Below, in pieces: positions 1 through 8,756 of a DNA stretch of 64,000 nt. Numbering within the stretch: position 1 is the stretch's first letter; each line of letters starts with the position of its first letter. The DNA comes from an uncultured Aquimarina sp. (lineage in GTDB: Bacteria; Bacteroidota; Bacteroidia; Flavobacteriales; Flavobacteriaceae). The notes under the pieces are model-generated. The model was not told the origin of the DNA. It did not search any database and saw nothing but the letters and a program-made list of their open reading frames with translations. A program made the position numbers and the translations under genes. The stretch is taken from positions 1-64,000 of the forward strand of contig CANMLG010000015.1 in assembly GCA_947498765.1 (NCBI GenBank). Direction: 5' to 3'.

Positions 1-111
1 ATGTAAAATTCTTCCTCTACAGGTTAACTAAATTATATGCTTAATTTTGGCTACTCCCCAATAATATTACTTGATCCCACTTCAATAAATTAATAGATTG
101 TAAAAAAAACA

Positions 112-139
112 AAAACCCCTTGAAAATTCAAGGGGTTTT
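112..139 (-). terminator. intrinsic terminator of the tRNA-Met gene
   Basis: A perfect 13-bp inverted repeat (112-124 with 127-139, core CCCCTTGAA/TTCAAGGGG) lies just downstream of the tRNA on the minus strand. It is followed in that direction by a T-rich run, the complement of the A tract at 102-114. The strand assignment rests on the tRNA being the only gene reading toward it. Confidence 0.8.
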
Positions 140-143
140 ATAG

Positions 144-217
144 TAGCGAGAACGAGATTTGAACTCGTGACCTCCGGGTTATGAATCCGACGCTCTAACC
201 AACTGAGCTACCTCGCC
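144..217 (-). tRNA. tRNA-Met (anticodon CAU)
   Basis: The minus strand folds as a 74-nt cloverleaf. It has acceptor strand GGCGAGG pairing with UCUCGCU (two G-U pairs), the D-arm sequence AGCUCAGUUGGUUAGAGC, and a T-arm with loop UUCAAAU. Anticodon CAU is the complement of 181-183, flanked by UU and AA. The 3' CCA is not encoded. The acceptor pairs at its first position (G-U), so it looks like elongator rather than initiator tRNA-Met. A CAU anticodon could also be the lysidine-modified tRNA-Ile2, which sequence alone does not exclude. Confidence 0.95.
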
Positions 218-263
218 ATTTTGTTTGCTAATACTAAATATATACCTAGCCTGTTAGCGGGTG

Positions 264-293
264 CAAATATAGTAAGATATATCAATTCTCCAA
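264..293 (-). promoter_or_regulatory. Bacteroidota-type promoter of tRNA-Met
   Basis: On the minus strand, TTG (293-291), a 19-nt spacer, and TATATTTG (271-264) match the Bacteroidota -33/-7 consensus TTG/TAnnTTTG. Transcription would start near 257, about 40 nt before the tRNA 5' end. The HU promoter in this window has the same 19-nt spacing. Confidence 0.65.
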
Positions 294-379
294 AAACAAA
301 TTGAGTAAAATATTTTATCGTGATTTTTGTGTGGTCAATAATTAATCTATATATTGTTTCCTTAACATTATAATTGATT

Positions 380-766
380 ATGTCTAGTAAAATTAAATAT
401 GAATTAGAATTCATTATACATGCATCTCCTCAAATGCTATATAACTATATATCATCGCCTTCAGGCTTATCTGAATGGTTTGCCGATAATGTGAATTCAC
501 GAGGTGAGCTATATACATTCATATGGGATGATAGTGAAGAACAAGCTAAATTACTATCAAAAAAAAATAATGAAAAAGTACGTTTTCAATGGTTAGATGA
601 TGAAGACGAAGATTATTTTTTTGAAATTCGCATACAAGTTGATGAGATTACTAAAGATGTATCCTTAATGGTTACTGATTATTCTGATGATGATGAGTTA
701 GAAGAAAATAAAATGCTTTGGGAAAATACAATAGGAAATTTAAAGCATGTTATTGGTTCAGTATAG
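380..766 (+). CDS. START-like domain protein
   Basis: A 128-residue soluble protein that begins MSSKIKYELEF. The N-terminal pattern (beta strand, then ASPQMLYNYISSPSGLSEWFAD) is typical of SRPBCC/START-like ligand-binding folds. The middle and C-terminus are very acidic (DDEDEDYFFE, DDDELEE). I recall small START-like proteins of this type as conserved in flavobacteria, with no assigned ligand. A TTG lies two codons upstream, but the ATG at 380 is the natural start. It is separated from the following aminotransferase by a terminator-like hairpin, so co-transcription is likely only by readthrough. Confidence 0.8.
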   Translation: MSSKIKYELEFIIHASPQMLYNYISSPSGLSEWFADNVNSRGELYTFIWDDSEEQAKLLSKKNNEKVRFQWLDDEDEDYFFEIRIQVDEITKDVSLMVTDYSDDDELEENKMLWENTIGNLKHVIGSV

Positions 767-795
767 AAAAAATAACTTTTTATAACTGTATATTT

Positions 796-821
796 GTCCC
801 TTATTTTAAGGGACTTTTTTT
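796..821 (+). terminator. hairpin with T-run directly before the pabC-like start codon
   Basis: GTCCCTTA (796-803) and TAAGGGAC (807-814) form a perfect 8-bp stem with a TTT loop, followed by seven T residues that run into the ATG at 822. It has the form of an intrinsic terminator for the START-like gene. Its 3' arm also carries the only purine-rich stretch (AAGGGA) upstream of the next gene. Confidence 0.7.
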
Positions 822-1682
822 ATGATTAATTTTAATGGAAAAATAGTATCTAATGCGCAAGCAAACTTAAGTGTTTTTAACCGAGGTTATGCCTATGGTG
901 ATGCAGTGTTCGAAACTATTCGAGTAAATGGGAATGTCATTTTATTTTTGGAAGATCATTATTTCCGTTTAATGGCATCTATGCGTATTTTACGAATGCG
1001 CATTCCTATGGATTTTACATTAGAATATCTGGAAAAACAAATACTAGATACAGTAGCTAGTCATGGTATACCGAAAAATCAAAGTGTACGTGTAAAATTA
1101 AATGTTTTTAGAGATAGTGAAGGTTTGTATACACCTCAAAAAAACAATGTAGGATTTTTTATAAGTGTTGCTAAAATTGATCAGCCTTTTTATGCTTTAA
1201 ATGAAATAGAAAGTAATGCTTATGAAATCGAATTGTTTAAAGATCATATGGTAGCAAAAGATCTACTTTCAACACTTAAAACAAATAATAGAGTGCTAAA
1301 TGTATTAGCCGGAATTTTTGCAAAAGAAAATAACTTTGCAAATATGCTACTTTTAAATACCGATAAAAAAGTTATTGAAGCTACTAATGGGAATATATTT
1401 CTTGTAAAAGGAAGCCTAATTAAAACACCTCCTACAGCTGATGGATGTATAAGCGGAGTATTAAAAAAACAAATCCTTAGAATTCTTAAAAATAATAAAG
1501 AACTTAAAATTGAAGAAGATTCTATTTCAGCTTTTGAACTTCAAAAAGCTGATGAATTATTTATAACTAATGTTATAGGCGGAATTACATCAGTAACAAA
1601 ATATCGTAAAAAACAATATTCAACTGATGTAACTAAAAAGGTTTTGAGTTTATTAAATTTTGATATTAGATTAAAAAAATAA
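822..1682 (+). CDS. aminotransferase class IV (4-amino-4-deoxychorismate lyase / branched-chain aminotransferase-like)
   Basis: A 286-residue PLP enzyme of fold type IV. The N-terminal VFNRGYAYGDAVFETIRV motif is the family hallmark. The PLP lysine is expected in STLKTNN near residue 155, and VIEATNGNIFLV and TPPTADGCISGVLK form the cofactor phosphate region. Members are aminodeoxychorismate lyase (PabC, folate pathway), branched-chain and D-amino acid transaminases, and sequence alone does not separate them. The length and RGYAYGD opening suit a PabC-like role. The stop codon is one base from the stop of the convergent yqgE gene. Confidence 0.85.
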   Translation: MINFNGKIVSNAQANLSVFNRGYAYGDAVFETIRVNGNVILFLEDHYFRLMASMRILRMRIPMDFTLEYLEKQILDTVASHGIPKNQSVRVKLNVFRDSEGLYTPQKNNVGFFISVAKIDQPFYALNEIESNAYEIELFKDHMVAKDLLSTLKTNNRVLNVLAGIFAKENNFANMLLLNTDKKVIEATNGNIFLVKGSLIKTPPTADGCISGVLKKQILRILKNNKELKIEEDSISAFELQKADELFITNVIGGITSVTKYRKKQYSTDVTKKVLSLLNFDIRLKK

Positions 1683-1683
1683 T

Positions 1684-2241
1684 TTAGTTATCAGAAGGAT
1701 TATCAGGTGAATTTGCCCAAAGTAAATATTCTCCACCAAGGTCAAGCATATATTCTCTCCAAAAATCCTGAGTTGGTTTTGATATCATATCGCATAAGTT
1801 AGAATTTACAACAACCCATATATTGGAATTCATTTCTTCATTCAATTGATCTGATGACCAACCTGAGTATCCTAGAAAAAATTTAATATCTTCAGGAGAT
1901 ATTTTTCCTTGTATTATTAATTCAGCAACTACATTAAAATCACCACCCCAAAATATATTAGAGCAAATTTCGACACTATTGGGTATTAAATGAGGTATTT
2001 TATGTATAAAATATAAGCTATCTTGCTCAACAGGTCCTCCATTAAAAATTCTAAATTCATTAGTAATATTAGGAATAACGTCAGCTAAAGTATATGTAAG
2101 CGGTTTGTTCATTATAAAACCAATAGAGCCATTACCGCTATGATCCGCAATTAAAACAACCGAGCGTTGAAATGATACGTCACCTATTATAGAAGGTTCG
2201 GCAACAAGTACACTCCCTGTTTTTGGTTTAGTTAATAACAT
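1684..2241 (-). CDS. YqgE/AlgH family protein (UPF0301)
   Basis: A 185-residue cytosolic protein with the family landmarks in order: GSVLVAEPSIIGDVSFQRSV near the start, GFIMNKPL, FNGGPVEQDSLYFIH and FFLGYSGWSSDQL. The biochemical role of this widespread family is unsettled (AlgH has been linked to alginate regulation in Pseudomonas). It is convergent with the aminotransferase gene. Upstream (higher coordinates) is a long AT-rich region with no gene. Confidence 0.9.
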   Translation of the reverse strand: MLLTKPKTGSVLVAEPSIIGDVSFQRSVVLIADHSGNGSIGFIMNKPLTYTLADVIPNITNEFRIFNGGPVEQDSLYFIHKIPHLIPNSVEICSNIFWGGDFNVVAELIIQGKISPEDIKFFLGYSGWSSDQLNEEMNSNIWVVVNSNLCDMISKPTQDFWREYMLDLGGEYLLWANSPDNPSDN

Positions 2242-2815
2242 TTTTATGATAGTTTTGTTTAGTATGTTACGAAAAGTAATTATTACATAAATTTATATTA
2301 AAATTCAATACAAAGCAATTTTTATTGAAATAATCACACTTAAACCCTTAAATAATTAGCATATGATTAAAAACTAATGATTTATGGTTGAACAAAAACT
2401 AAATATTTATTAATATAAACTAAATAAAAATTAAAAATACTGATTTTATTTTAGGGTTTATAGGCTAAAAAATCTCAAAAAAACCAAAAAAGATTATGTA
2501 GTTTAAGTTTTCAATACTAGTTTTTATGATAAATTGGTTTGTCAGTTTAATTATTTTGAAATGGATAAAGAGGTGAAATTAAAATAAATTACTAGTTCGA
2601 GTATTTTTTTAAATAAATAGTATAAAAATGTATCGAGAACTTGGTCAACATTAAAGAAAGTGTCTTAACAAAATTAAGATTATCATCTTCTGGATCACTT
2701 TACATATACATAACAACAAGTATTAAATTATAATCGAACTTAAGTCAATAGAGCCTACTCAATTTTAAGTAATTAAAAAATAAAACTTTTGAAGAAGTAT
2801 TAGAATTGAATCTAT
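2242..2815. other. AT-rich intergenic stretch, no gene recognised
   Basis: About 570 bases between the yqgE start and the HU terminator. The stretch is very AT-rich with frequent stops in all frames; the longest ATG-led readings I followed end within about ten codons. I see no tRNA-like cloverleaf, clear hairpin terminator or coding bias. It should contain the yqgE promoter, which I could not place. Confidence 0.5.
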
Positions 2816-2847
2816 AAAAAAAGGAGCCTTAAAAAAGCTCCTTTTTT
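2816..2847 (-). terminator. terminator of the HU gene
   Basis: AAAAAGGAGC on the left and GCTCCTTTTT on the right form a stem with a short A-rich loop, 18 bases downstream of the HU stop codon on the minus strand. The left-hand A tract reads as a U tract in the transcript. Confidence 0.8.
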
Positions 2848-2864
2848 GTAATAAAAAATATTTG

Positions 2865-3137
2865 TTAGTTTACTGAAGCAGATAATTCAGAACCTGCTTT
2901 AAACTTTACTACATTTTTAGCAGCAATTTTTATTGTTTTACCTGTTTGAGGATTTCTTCCATCTCTAGCAGCTCTTTCAGAAACTGACCAAGATCCAAAT
3001 CCAACAAGTGATACACGACCTCCTTGCTTTAAAGTTTTTTCAACATCACCTAAAAAAGTCTCTAGAGCAACTTTTGCTGCAGCTTTAGTTATACCTGCAC
3101 TTTCAGCCATGCTTTCAATTAATTCTGTTTTATTCAT
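2865..3137 (-). CDS. HU family DNA-binding protein
   Basis: A 90-residue histone-like protein of normal family length. It has the helical dimerisation region (MNKTELIESMAESAGITKAA), the GGRVSLVGFGSW turn, and the DNA-binding arm RDGRNPQTGKTIKIAAKNVVKFKAG. It would bind and bend DNA as a dimer in nucleoid organisation. It is monocistronic, with its own consensus promoter upstream and its own terminator downstream. The genome probably has further HU paralogues, so I give no specific symbol. Confidence 0.95.
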   Translation of the reverse strand: MNKTELIESMAESAGITKAAAKVALETFLGDVEKTLKQGGRVSLVGFGSWSVSERAARDGRNPQTGKTIKIAAKNVVKFKAGSELSASVN

Positions 3138-3193
3138 AATTACCGATTTAAAAATTAGTATAGTGTTTAATCGTTTATGTGATTAGACTTACA

Positions 3194-3223
3194 CAAAATT
3201 ATATGCTTTTTGCTCTCATGCAA
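3194..3223 (-). promoter_or_regulatory. Bacteroidota-type promoter of the HU gene
   Basis: On the minus strand, TTG (3223-3221), 19 nt, and TAATTTTG (3201-3194) match TTG-N19-TAnnTTTG. Transcription would start near 3187, leaving a leader of about 50 nt before the HU ATG. Confidence 0.7.
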
Positions 3224-3247
3224 GTGATAGCATAGGTTTTAGGGCTT

Positions 3248-3281
3248 ATTGTTAATAAAACATAGTGATTGTTAATAAAAC
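3248..3281. repeat. 14-bp direct repeat with 20-bp spacing, upstream of the HU promoter
   Basis: ATTGTTAATAAAAC occurs exactly at 3248-3261 and again at 3268-3281, so the copies are offset by 20 bp, about two helical turns. They lie 25-60 bp upstream of the HU -33 element. The second copy overlaps the left arm of the fmt terminator. A dimeric activator site is possible, but this is inference. Confidence 0.55.
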
Positions 3282-3311
3282 TACCTATTAAAACGTTTGA
3301 AATGGTAGTTT
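3277..3311 (-). terminator. probable terminator after fmt
   Basis: AAACTACC and GGTAGTTT form an 8-9 bp stem directly after the fmt stop codon, with a loop of about 18 nt. The minus-strand transcript continues GGTAGTTTTATT, a short U tract. The large loop makes it a weaker terminator. Confidence 0.5.
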
Positions 3312-4256
3312 TTACTGTAAAAATGCATTTTCATCAAAGACATATCCATTAAGTAAATCCTTACTGTCCATTGCTTTTTTGCCAGGGAGTTGCATTTTAT
3401 TTATATAAATGATTCCATTTTTAACAAAAACACAAATCTTTTTATCTATTATTTTTAATGTCCCAAAAGTTTTACTATGCTTGTTTTTTTGAAATGAAGC
3501 ATTTAAAATTTTTATTTGTTGTTGTTTGTCTTTATCATTTAAATAACACCATGCTGAAGGGTAGGGGCTTAAACCTCTTATTAAATTGTAAATTACCTCA
3601 CCGTTTTTGGACCAATCTATTTTAGTGTTTTCTTTTGTTAATTTATAAGCTGTTTTAGGTTCTTTATCTGGTTGTGCTTGAGTATTGATATTCCCTTGTT
3701 CAATTAAATCAACTGTTTGTAATACCAATTGTGCACCTTGTTCCATTAGCTTATCATGTAAAACTCCAGCGGTATCGGTAGTAGCTATAGCTACTTTTTG
3801 TTGTAAAATTATATTTCCAGTATCAATTTTTTCATCAATAAAAAAGGTAGTATTTCCAGTTACTGTTTCTCCATTAATAACGGCCCAATTTATTGGTGCA
3901 GCACCTCTATATTCAGGTAATAATGAAGCATGTAAATTAAAGGTTCCTAATTTAGGCATAGCCCAAACTACTTTGGGTAACATTCTAAAGGCTACAATTA
4001 TTTGTAGATCAGCTTCTAAATTTTTTAATTCTTCAAGAAAATCTGTGGCTTTTAAATTGGTAGGTTGTAATACGGGTAGGTTTATGGATTCGGCATAGGT
4101 TTTTACTGCCGAAGCACGTAATTTTTGACCTCTTCCAGCAGGGCGATCGGGAGCAGTGATAACGCCAACTATTTTATACTTGTTTTCAACTAAATTTTTT
4201 AAGGTAGCTACTGCAAAATCAGGCGTTCCCATAAAAACTATTTTTAGTTTTTTCAT
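3312..4256 (-). CDS. fmt: methionyl-tRNA formyltransferase
   Basis: A 314-residue enzyme that formylates initiator Met-tRNA using 10-formyltetrahydrofolate. The N-terminal Rossmann-type domain begins KIVFMGTPDFAV. The catalytic/folate region is visible as FNLHASLLPEYRGAAPINWAVINGE, with the conserved Asn-His and the later Asp in FFIDEKIDTGNI. The C-terminal OB-like domain follows (KIDWSKNGEVIYNLIRGLSPYPSAW). The length is normal. Its ATG overlaps the recQ stop by four bases (ATGA), so it is translationally coupled to recQ and the upstream ATPase gene. Confidence 0.97.
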   Translation of the reverse strand: MKKLKIVFMGTPDFAVATLKNLVENKYKIVGVITAPDRPAGRGQKLRASAVKTYAESINLPVLQPTNLKATDFLEELKNLEADLQIIVAFRMLPKVVWAMPKLGTFNLHASLLPEYRGAAPINWAVINGETVTGNTTFFIDEKIDTGNIILQQKVAIATTDTAGVLHDKLMEQGAQLVLQTVDLIEQGNINTQAQPDKEPKTAYKLTKENTKIDWSKNGEVIYNLIRGLSPYPSAWCYLNDKDKQQQIKILNASFQKNKHSKTFGTLKIIDKKICVFVKNGIIYINKMQLPGKKAMDSKDLLNGYVFDENAFLQ

Positions 4257-6151
4257 GTTTGTATTAATTTATAAGTATTATCCGGTTGAATGGCTATTAC
4301 ACCATCTTCCATTAAGCTACGCAAGATACGAATTAGGTCAACTTCGGCATATTGTAAATTTGCCAAAATTGAACGAGAATCTTGTGCTTTAAGAGCTAAG
4401 CTTTGTTTTATAGCTTCTTTAATTAAGGTATCATTAATTGTTGGTTTTGCTTTATTTTTTATACAAACAGAACATACACCACATGGATCGGATGCTTCTC
4501 CAAAATAGTTTAGTAATTGAATCGATTTACAATTTTCATTATCTTCTACATAAGTAATTACTTTTTGTATTTTTTGAAGTTTATTTTCTAAATGAAATTT
4601 TATGTATTTAGAAATTCCATTAATAGCTATTTCATCTTCTCGGGGCTGTAAATAAACTAATTTACTATCATAGGTTTCGTTGTGAAAATAAATAATTTCT
4701 TGCGCAGCCAGTTTTGTAAGTTTTTCGACTAAGTTATTTAATGATATTTTAAGGGATTGTGAAATTTTTTCTAAATCTATGGATACAGGTTCTACATAAA
4801 CACCTGGATAACTACGACCTATTTGACTAAAAATAGGTTCGTAGTTAGGGTTTTGGTCTATAAAAATATGCAATTGTCCAATTGAAATAAGTATTTGAAA
4901 TTGTGAAGCTTCTTTAAACACTTCAGTAAAATTTAAAATCCCGTTTTTATCTAAAATTTTAAAAGTAGCATATACTTTAGATTTGGATAGTTGGTATCGC
5001 TCACAAAATTTTGAAAATTCAATGTAATAGGTTTGTTCTTCACCTTCTCCATAACTTATTTGTAAATAGCTTGATAATTTCCTGTATGTATATTTTATAA
5101 AATCAATATCCGGAGTTTGGGAGTGATATTGATTTTTTAATTTTTGTATAGCATTTCCTGTTTGTAATAAAAGCGCATAAGCAGGAGCGCCATCACGTCC
5201 AGCTCTACCGGCTTCCTGAAAATAACTTTCAATACTTTGCGGAATATGCATATGCACCACGGTACGCACATCGGATTTGTCAATCCCCATTCCAAAAGCA
5301 TTAGTAGCTACCATTACTTGAGCTTTATTTTTCATCCATAATTCAAAATTTAACTGCTTTGTTTTTGAATGTAAACCACCGTGGTAGGTAACACACCTAA
5401 TATTGTGATTAGCTAAGTAGTCGGCTATTTTTTCTGTAGCATTTCTTCGAGGTACATATATTATAGTTGCTCCCTTTTGTTTGTTTACAATTTGTAGTAA
5501 TAAGTATTTTTTATCTTTAGTTTTATAAATACCATAACTTAAATTGTTACGTTTATATGAGGTTTTAAATAATTGATAACTTTTAAAATTTAACTGGGTT
5601 ATAATATCATCCTGTACCTGTTTTGTAGCGGTAGCGGTTAGTGCCATTACAGGGGTATTAGGAAGCATTTCTCGAACTTGACTTAGTAGTAAATAGGAGG
5701 GTCTAAAATCATGGCCCCATTGAGAAATACAATGCGCTTCATCAACTGCAATTAATGAAACATTCATTTTTTGAATTCGTTCCTTTACTAATTCTTGTTG
5801 TAAACGCTCTGGAGATACATATAGGAATTTGTAATTTCCGTATATACAATTGTTTAGTAGTATATCTAATTCAGAAAAAGCAGTCCCACTAGGAAGCATC
5901 ATTGCTTTTATTCCTTTGTTTTTTAATTGAGTTACTTGATCTTCCATTAAAGCTATCAAAGGGGATATAACGATACAAATCCCATTGTTCACTAATGCAG
6001 GTACTTGATAACAAATGGATTTACCACCACCAGTTGGCATAAGTACTAGGGTGTCTTTTTTGTTAAGTATGGATTGTATGATTTCTTGTTGCTTTGGTCT
6101 AAAACCATTATATCCCCAATAATGCTTTAATATGGTTTTGGGTGTATTCAT
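4253..6151 (-). CDS. recQ: RecQ-family ATP-dependent DNA helicase
   Basis: A 632-residue 3'-5' helicase for recombination and replication repair. Motifs in order are the Q-motif region YWGYNGFRPKQQE, Walker A MPTGGGKS (residues 38-45), DEAHCISQWGHDF (Walker B plus the RecQ aromatic loop), ALTATAT, and motif VI QEAGRAGRDG. A winged-helix-like segment follows, and the C-terminal zinc cluster is NC...DPCGVCSVC near residues 560-580. I see no clear HRDC domain. It overlaps the ATPase gene upstream and fmt downstream by ATGA each. Confidence 0.95.
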   Translation of the reverse strand: MNTPKTILKHYWGYNGFRPKQQEIIQSILNKKDTLVLMPTGGGKSICYQVPALVNNGICIVISPLIALMEDQVTQLKNKGIKAMMLPSGTAFSELDILLNNCIYGNYKFLYVSPERLQQELVKERIQKMNVSLIAVDEAHCISQWGHDFRPSYLLLSQVREMLPNTPVMALTATATKQVQDDIITQLNFKSYQLFKTSYKRNNLSYGIYKTKDKKYLLLQIVNKQKGATIIYVPRRNATEKIADYLANHNIRCVTYHGGLHSKTKQLNFELWMKNKAQVMVATNAFGMGIDKSDVRTVVHMHIPQSIESYFQEAGRAGRDGAPAYALLLQTGNAIQKLKNQYHSQTPDIDFIKYTYRKLSSYLQISYGEGEEQTYYIEFSKFCERYQLSKSKVYATFKILDKNGILNFTEVFKEASQFQILISIGQLHIFIDQNPNYEPIFSQIGRSYPGVYVEPVSIDLEKISQSLKISLNNLVEKLTKLAAQEIIYFHNETYDSKLVYLQPREDEIAINGISKYIKFHLENKLQKIQKVITYVEDNENCKSIQLLNYFGEASDPCGVCSVCIKNKAKPTINDTLIKEAIKQSLALKAQDSRSILANLQYAEVDLIRILRSLMEDGVIAIQPDNTYKLIQT

Positions 6152-6684
6152 AAGCAGTGCTTTAAAATAAAAGAAACCCGATCAGAAACTTTACCAGTAG
6201 GCACCTCAATGATATGATATCCGTAGGCTATATAATTTTTTTTTAAGCATTCATATATAATTTTTGCTTGTTCAAATGTTTCATACCGTTCTGTATCTTG
6301 AGTATGAATTTCATCCCATGGGGGTAATAAAAAAACGGTATCATAAAGGTAGGTTTTACATGCTGAAGAAAAACTTTTGGGTATAGGTTGTTTAGCATAA
6401 TCTATATAGGCAATTACATCAATTAGACCTCGGTCAAAAAAACAAAAGTCCTGGCTAATTTTTTCGGCATTTGTATATTGAAGAATTCTACTGTTTAAAA
6501 TTTCTTCATTAAATTGTTTAGGGTGAGTTAAAAATGGTTGTTCTATTCCCTTTTTTTGAGCCTCGCGAATTAATTCACGTGATACTTCATGAAAACAATA
6601 TTTGCCAAGTCTTTCTAATTCATTAATTAATGTAGTTTTTCCAGAACTTGGTCCGCCTGATAATACAATTTTTTTAGCTCGCAC
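6148..6684 (-). CDS. P-loop ATPase/kinase, AAA_28 type
   Basis: A small soluble P-loop protein of 178 residues when started at GTG 6684; an in-frame TTG at 6732 would add 16 residues. The Walker A motif is LSGGPSSGKTTLI at the N-terminus, and CFFDRGLIDVIAY is the Walker-B/DRG segment typical of the AAA_28 group. The GTG is preferred because relatives usually begin only a few residues before the P-loop. The substrate is unknown. It overlaps recQ by ATGA and is probably the first gene of an ATPase-recQ-fmt operon. Confidence 0.8.
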   Translation of the reverse strand: MRAKKIVLSGGPSSGKTTLINELERLGKYCFHEVSRELIREAQKKGIEQPFLTHPKQFNEEILNSRILQYTNAEKISQDFCFFDRGLIDVIAYIDYAKQPIPKSFSSACKTYLYDTVFLLPPWDEIHTQDTERYETFEQAKIIYECLKKNYIAYGYHIIEVPTGKVSDRVSFILKHCL

Positions 6685-6923
6685 GTGTTTTTTAGCTAAT
6701 TTCAGTATAATTTTTATTAAATAAAAGCACAATGTACTTAGATACTTTAAAGAAAGCCTTTTCTTTTAGTTTTTTATTTATTAGAACGTCAAAAGGTATA
6801 ATACTCCGAGGTAGTTTACTGATCAATGATTCCGTGTTCAAACTTCATTAAGGAGTTGTGAAACATAAAAAAATAGTTTAGACTTGTCTGCAATAGCTCA
6901 TAGACTAAATAGACTTTTAATAG

Positions 6924-8738
6924 TTAATTCGAATTTATAGCAGTTTGTATAATTAAAGAACTTATTTTTCCAGTTTCATCTGGAAATGTTACGCTAACTT
7001 TTGTTTCTTTTTGTAATAATGAAGTGGCAAAAGGGATTTCAATAACTCCAAAAAAATCATCTCTACTAGCTTGGTCGTAACCTTTCCAGTTATCGGGAAC
7101 ACTTACTTTATTACCATTGATTACTATTTCTGGTTTTTTCGACTTACCGTGTTTACGACCAATACCCATTTTTAATACGGCATGACCTTTACCTACAGGA
7201 GTATTAGTAAATGTAAAATCAATAGGAGTGTTTGGTTTAATTTCTTTTAAATAGGTTTTAGAGTAGGTATTAGTAACTATCTCTTTGGATGTAAAATTGA
7301 TTTCAGATTTAAATTCGTAAGTCAAAATAACAGTTTCATGTGGTAATAGTGTTATGCTGCTTGGTGTGTTTTTGTTTTTTTCTGTAAAAAAGATGGGTTT
7401 TTCTTGATCAAAAATCTTTAAACCTTTGGTAGTTACTTTTTTAATTTTTGAAGCAGAATTAATGATATGTAAATCAATAACTTGTTCTTTGTCATCTAAA
7501 TTGCTAAGAGCTACTTGTAATTTTTTTTCATGTAAAAATGCTTGAGTTTGAATATCTGGGTTGGAGGAGTGAATAGCAACACGTTTCCCTTTAACATCTT
7601 TCCATAAATCATAAAAATGAATACGCGAAGTAAATTTCCAATCACTCAATATAGGTTTATTAGGATCAGCAGTTTTTTCAATATTTAAGGGCCTCCACAA
7701 AACAGCTTGATAAGGTTGATAATTATTTTTTTGATTGATATGCCATGTTGCTTTTCCTGTTATAAAAGGGATTGAAATTAACATACGATCTTCGCGATCT
7801 AGTAAACTAAATAATATATGATTAATAGAGCGTACAGTTTGAATACTCTTGGCATCACTATATTCGGGAGCATAGCCTTTTTCAATAGCACCATATTCGG
7901 TAATGGCATGAGGTTTTATTTTATTCCATTTGACAAAGCTATAAGCTTCAATTAAATCTAAAATAGCTTCGGTATTACTACCCGATCTAATATTATCTTG
8001 TCCTTCAACATTAATTCCATCATATAAATGAGTAGCAAAAGCATCCATATGTTCACCAGCAGTATCCATAAACATTTTCATATTGTCATTCCAATGTTCA
8101 AAGTTGTTTAACTCCATCGAAGGCCAAGCTGATGAATATCCAACTACTTTCATGTTAGCAAGAGCAGGTGCTTTGTGAAAAGCTTTTCCACATTCGGCAA
8201 ATAACTCTGCCATTTGTTTTTTTGTTTTAGCTTGCTTTGCAGGGTCCCAGCCACCATCATGAAAATCTTTGGCATGTACAAAGGGTTCATTCATAGGTTC
8301 AAAAAATGCGGGACGTTCATTTACATGATGCGTATAATATTCAACAGCCCATTTAGCTGCTTTTTTTGTATCCATACCACTAACAAATGCATCTCTAGGA
8401 TGTGCCGTAGCTACATTTTGGACTACATTAAATGCTTTTTCAACTTTATTACTATTACTAAATGGATAGTTACCTACCTGTTTTGTTTTACTTTTTGCAT
8501 CGGCAAATGGTCCCCAAAACATGCGACCTTTGTTTACATTATATTGACTCATTAATATTTCCATTTCAGTATCAGATGTAGCGTTATGAATATTGAAATA
8601 GAGATCTCTATTTAGTTCAGAAACATTGCCTAAAAATTTTTGACATGTTGGGTTAATAAATACCTCTGTAACTTGTGCTTTGGCAGAAGTATAAAAGAAG
8701 AGTAGTGATAGTATCCGAAAAAAAGTAGTTGATTTCAT
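6924..8738 (-). CDS. secreted glycoside hydrolase, GH86-like (beta-agarase / beta-porphyranase family)
   Basis: A 604-residue protein with a signal peptide (MKSTTFFRILSLLFFYTSAKA, cut before QVTEV). A TIM-barrel catalytic region of clan GH-A type shows FEPMNEPFVHA, with proposed acid/base Glu151, and AITEYGAIE, with proposed nucleophile Glu281. C-terminal beta-rich domains follow (about 390-600). The FEPMNEPFVHA pattern and size fit GH86, whose known members cut agarose or porphyran of red algae. This is from recollection of the family, so the substrate remains open. The start is the ATG at 8738; the longer reading uses a TTG with an extra hydrophobic stretch. There is no T9SS tail. It is not within a visible polysaccharide utilisation locus. 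Confidence 0.75.
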   Translation of the reverse strand: MKSTTFFRILSLLFFYTSAKAQVTEVFINPTCQKFLGNVSELNRDLYFNIHNATSDTEMEILMSQYNVNKGRMFWGPFADAKSKTKQVGNYPFSNSNKVEKAFNVVQNVATAHPRDAFVSGMDTKKAAKWAVEYYTHHVNERPAFFEPMNEPFVHAKDFHDGGWDPAKQAKTKKQMAELFAECGKAFHKAPALANMKVVGYSSAWPSMELNNFEHWNDNMKMFMDTAGEHMDAFATHLYDGINVEGQDNIRSGSNTEAILDLIEAYSFVKWNKIKPHAITEYGAIEKGYAPEYSDAKSIQTVRSINHILFSLLDREDRMLISIPFITGKATWHINQKNNYQPYQAVLWRPLNIEKTADPNKPILSDWKFTSRIHFYDLWKDVKGKRVAIHSSNPDIQTQAFLHEKKLQVALSNLDDKEQVIDLHIINSASKIKKVTTKGLKIFDQEKPIFFTEKNKNTPSSITLLPHETVILTYEFKSEINFTSKEIVTNTYSKTYLKEIKPNTPIDFTFTNTPVGKGHAVLKMGIGRKHGKSKKPEIVINGNKVSVPDNWKGYDQASRDDFFGVIEIPFATSLLQKETKVSVTFPDETGKISSLIIQTAINSN

Positions 8739-8756
8739 AGAAAGTAACAATAGCAA

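Noticed and set aside
6733..6923. Possible remnant gene between the ATPase and GH86-like genes
   Set aside because: A locally less AT-rich stretch near 6800-6840 caught the eye, but there is no ORF or recognisable motif.
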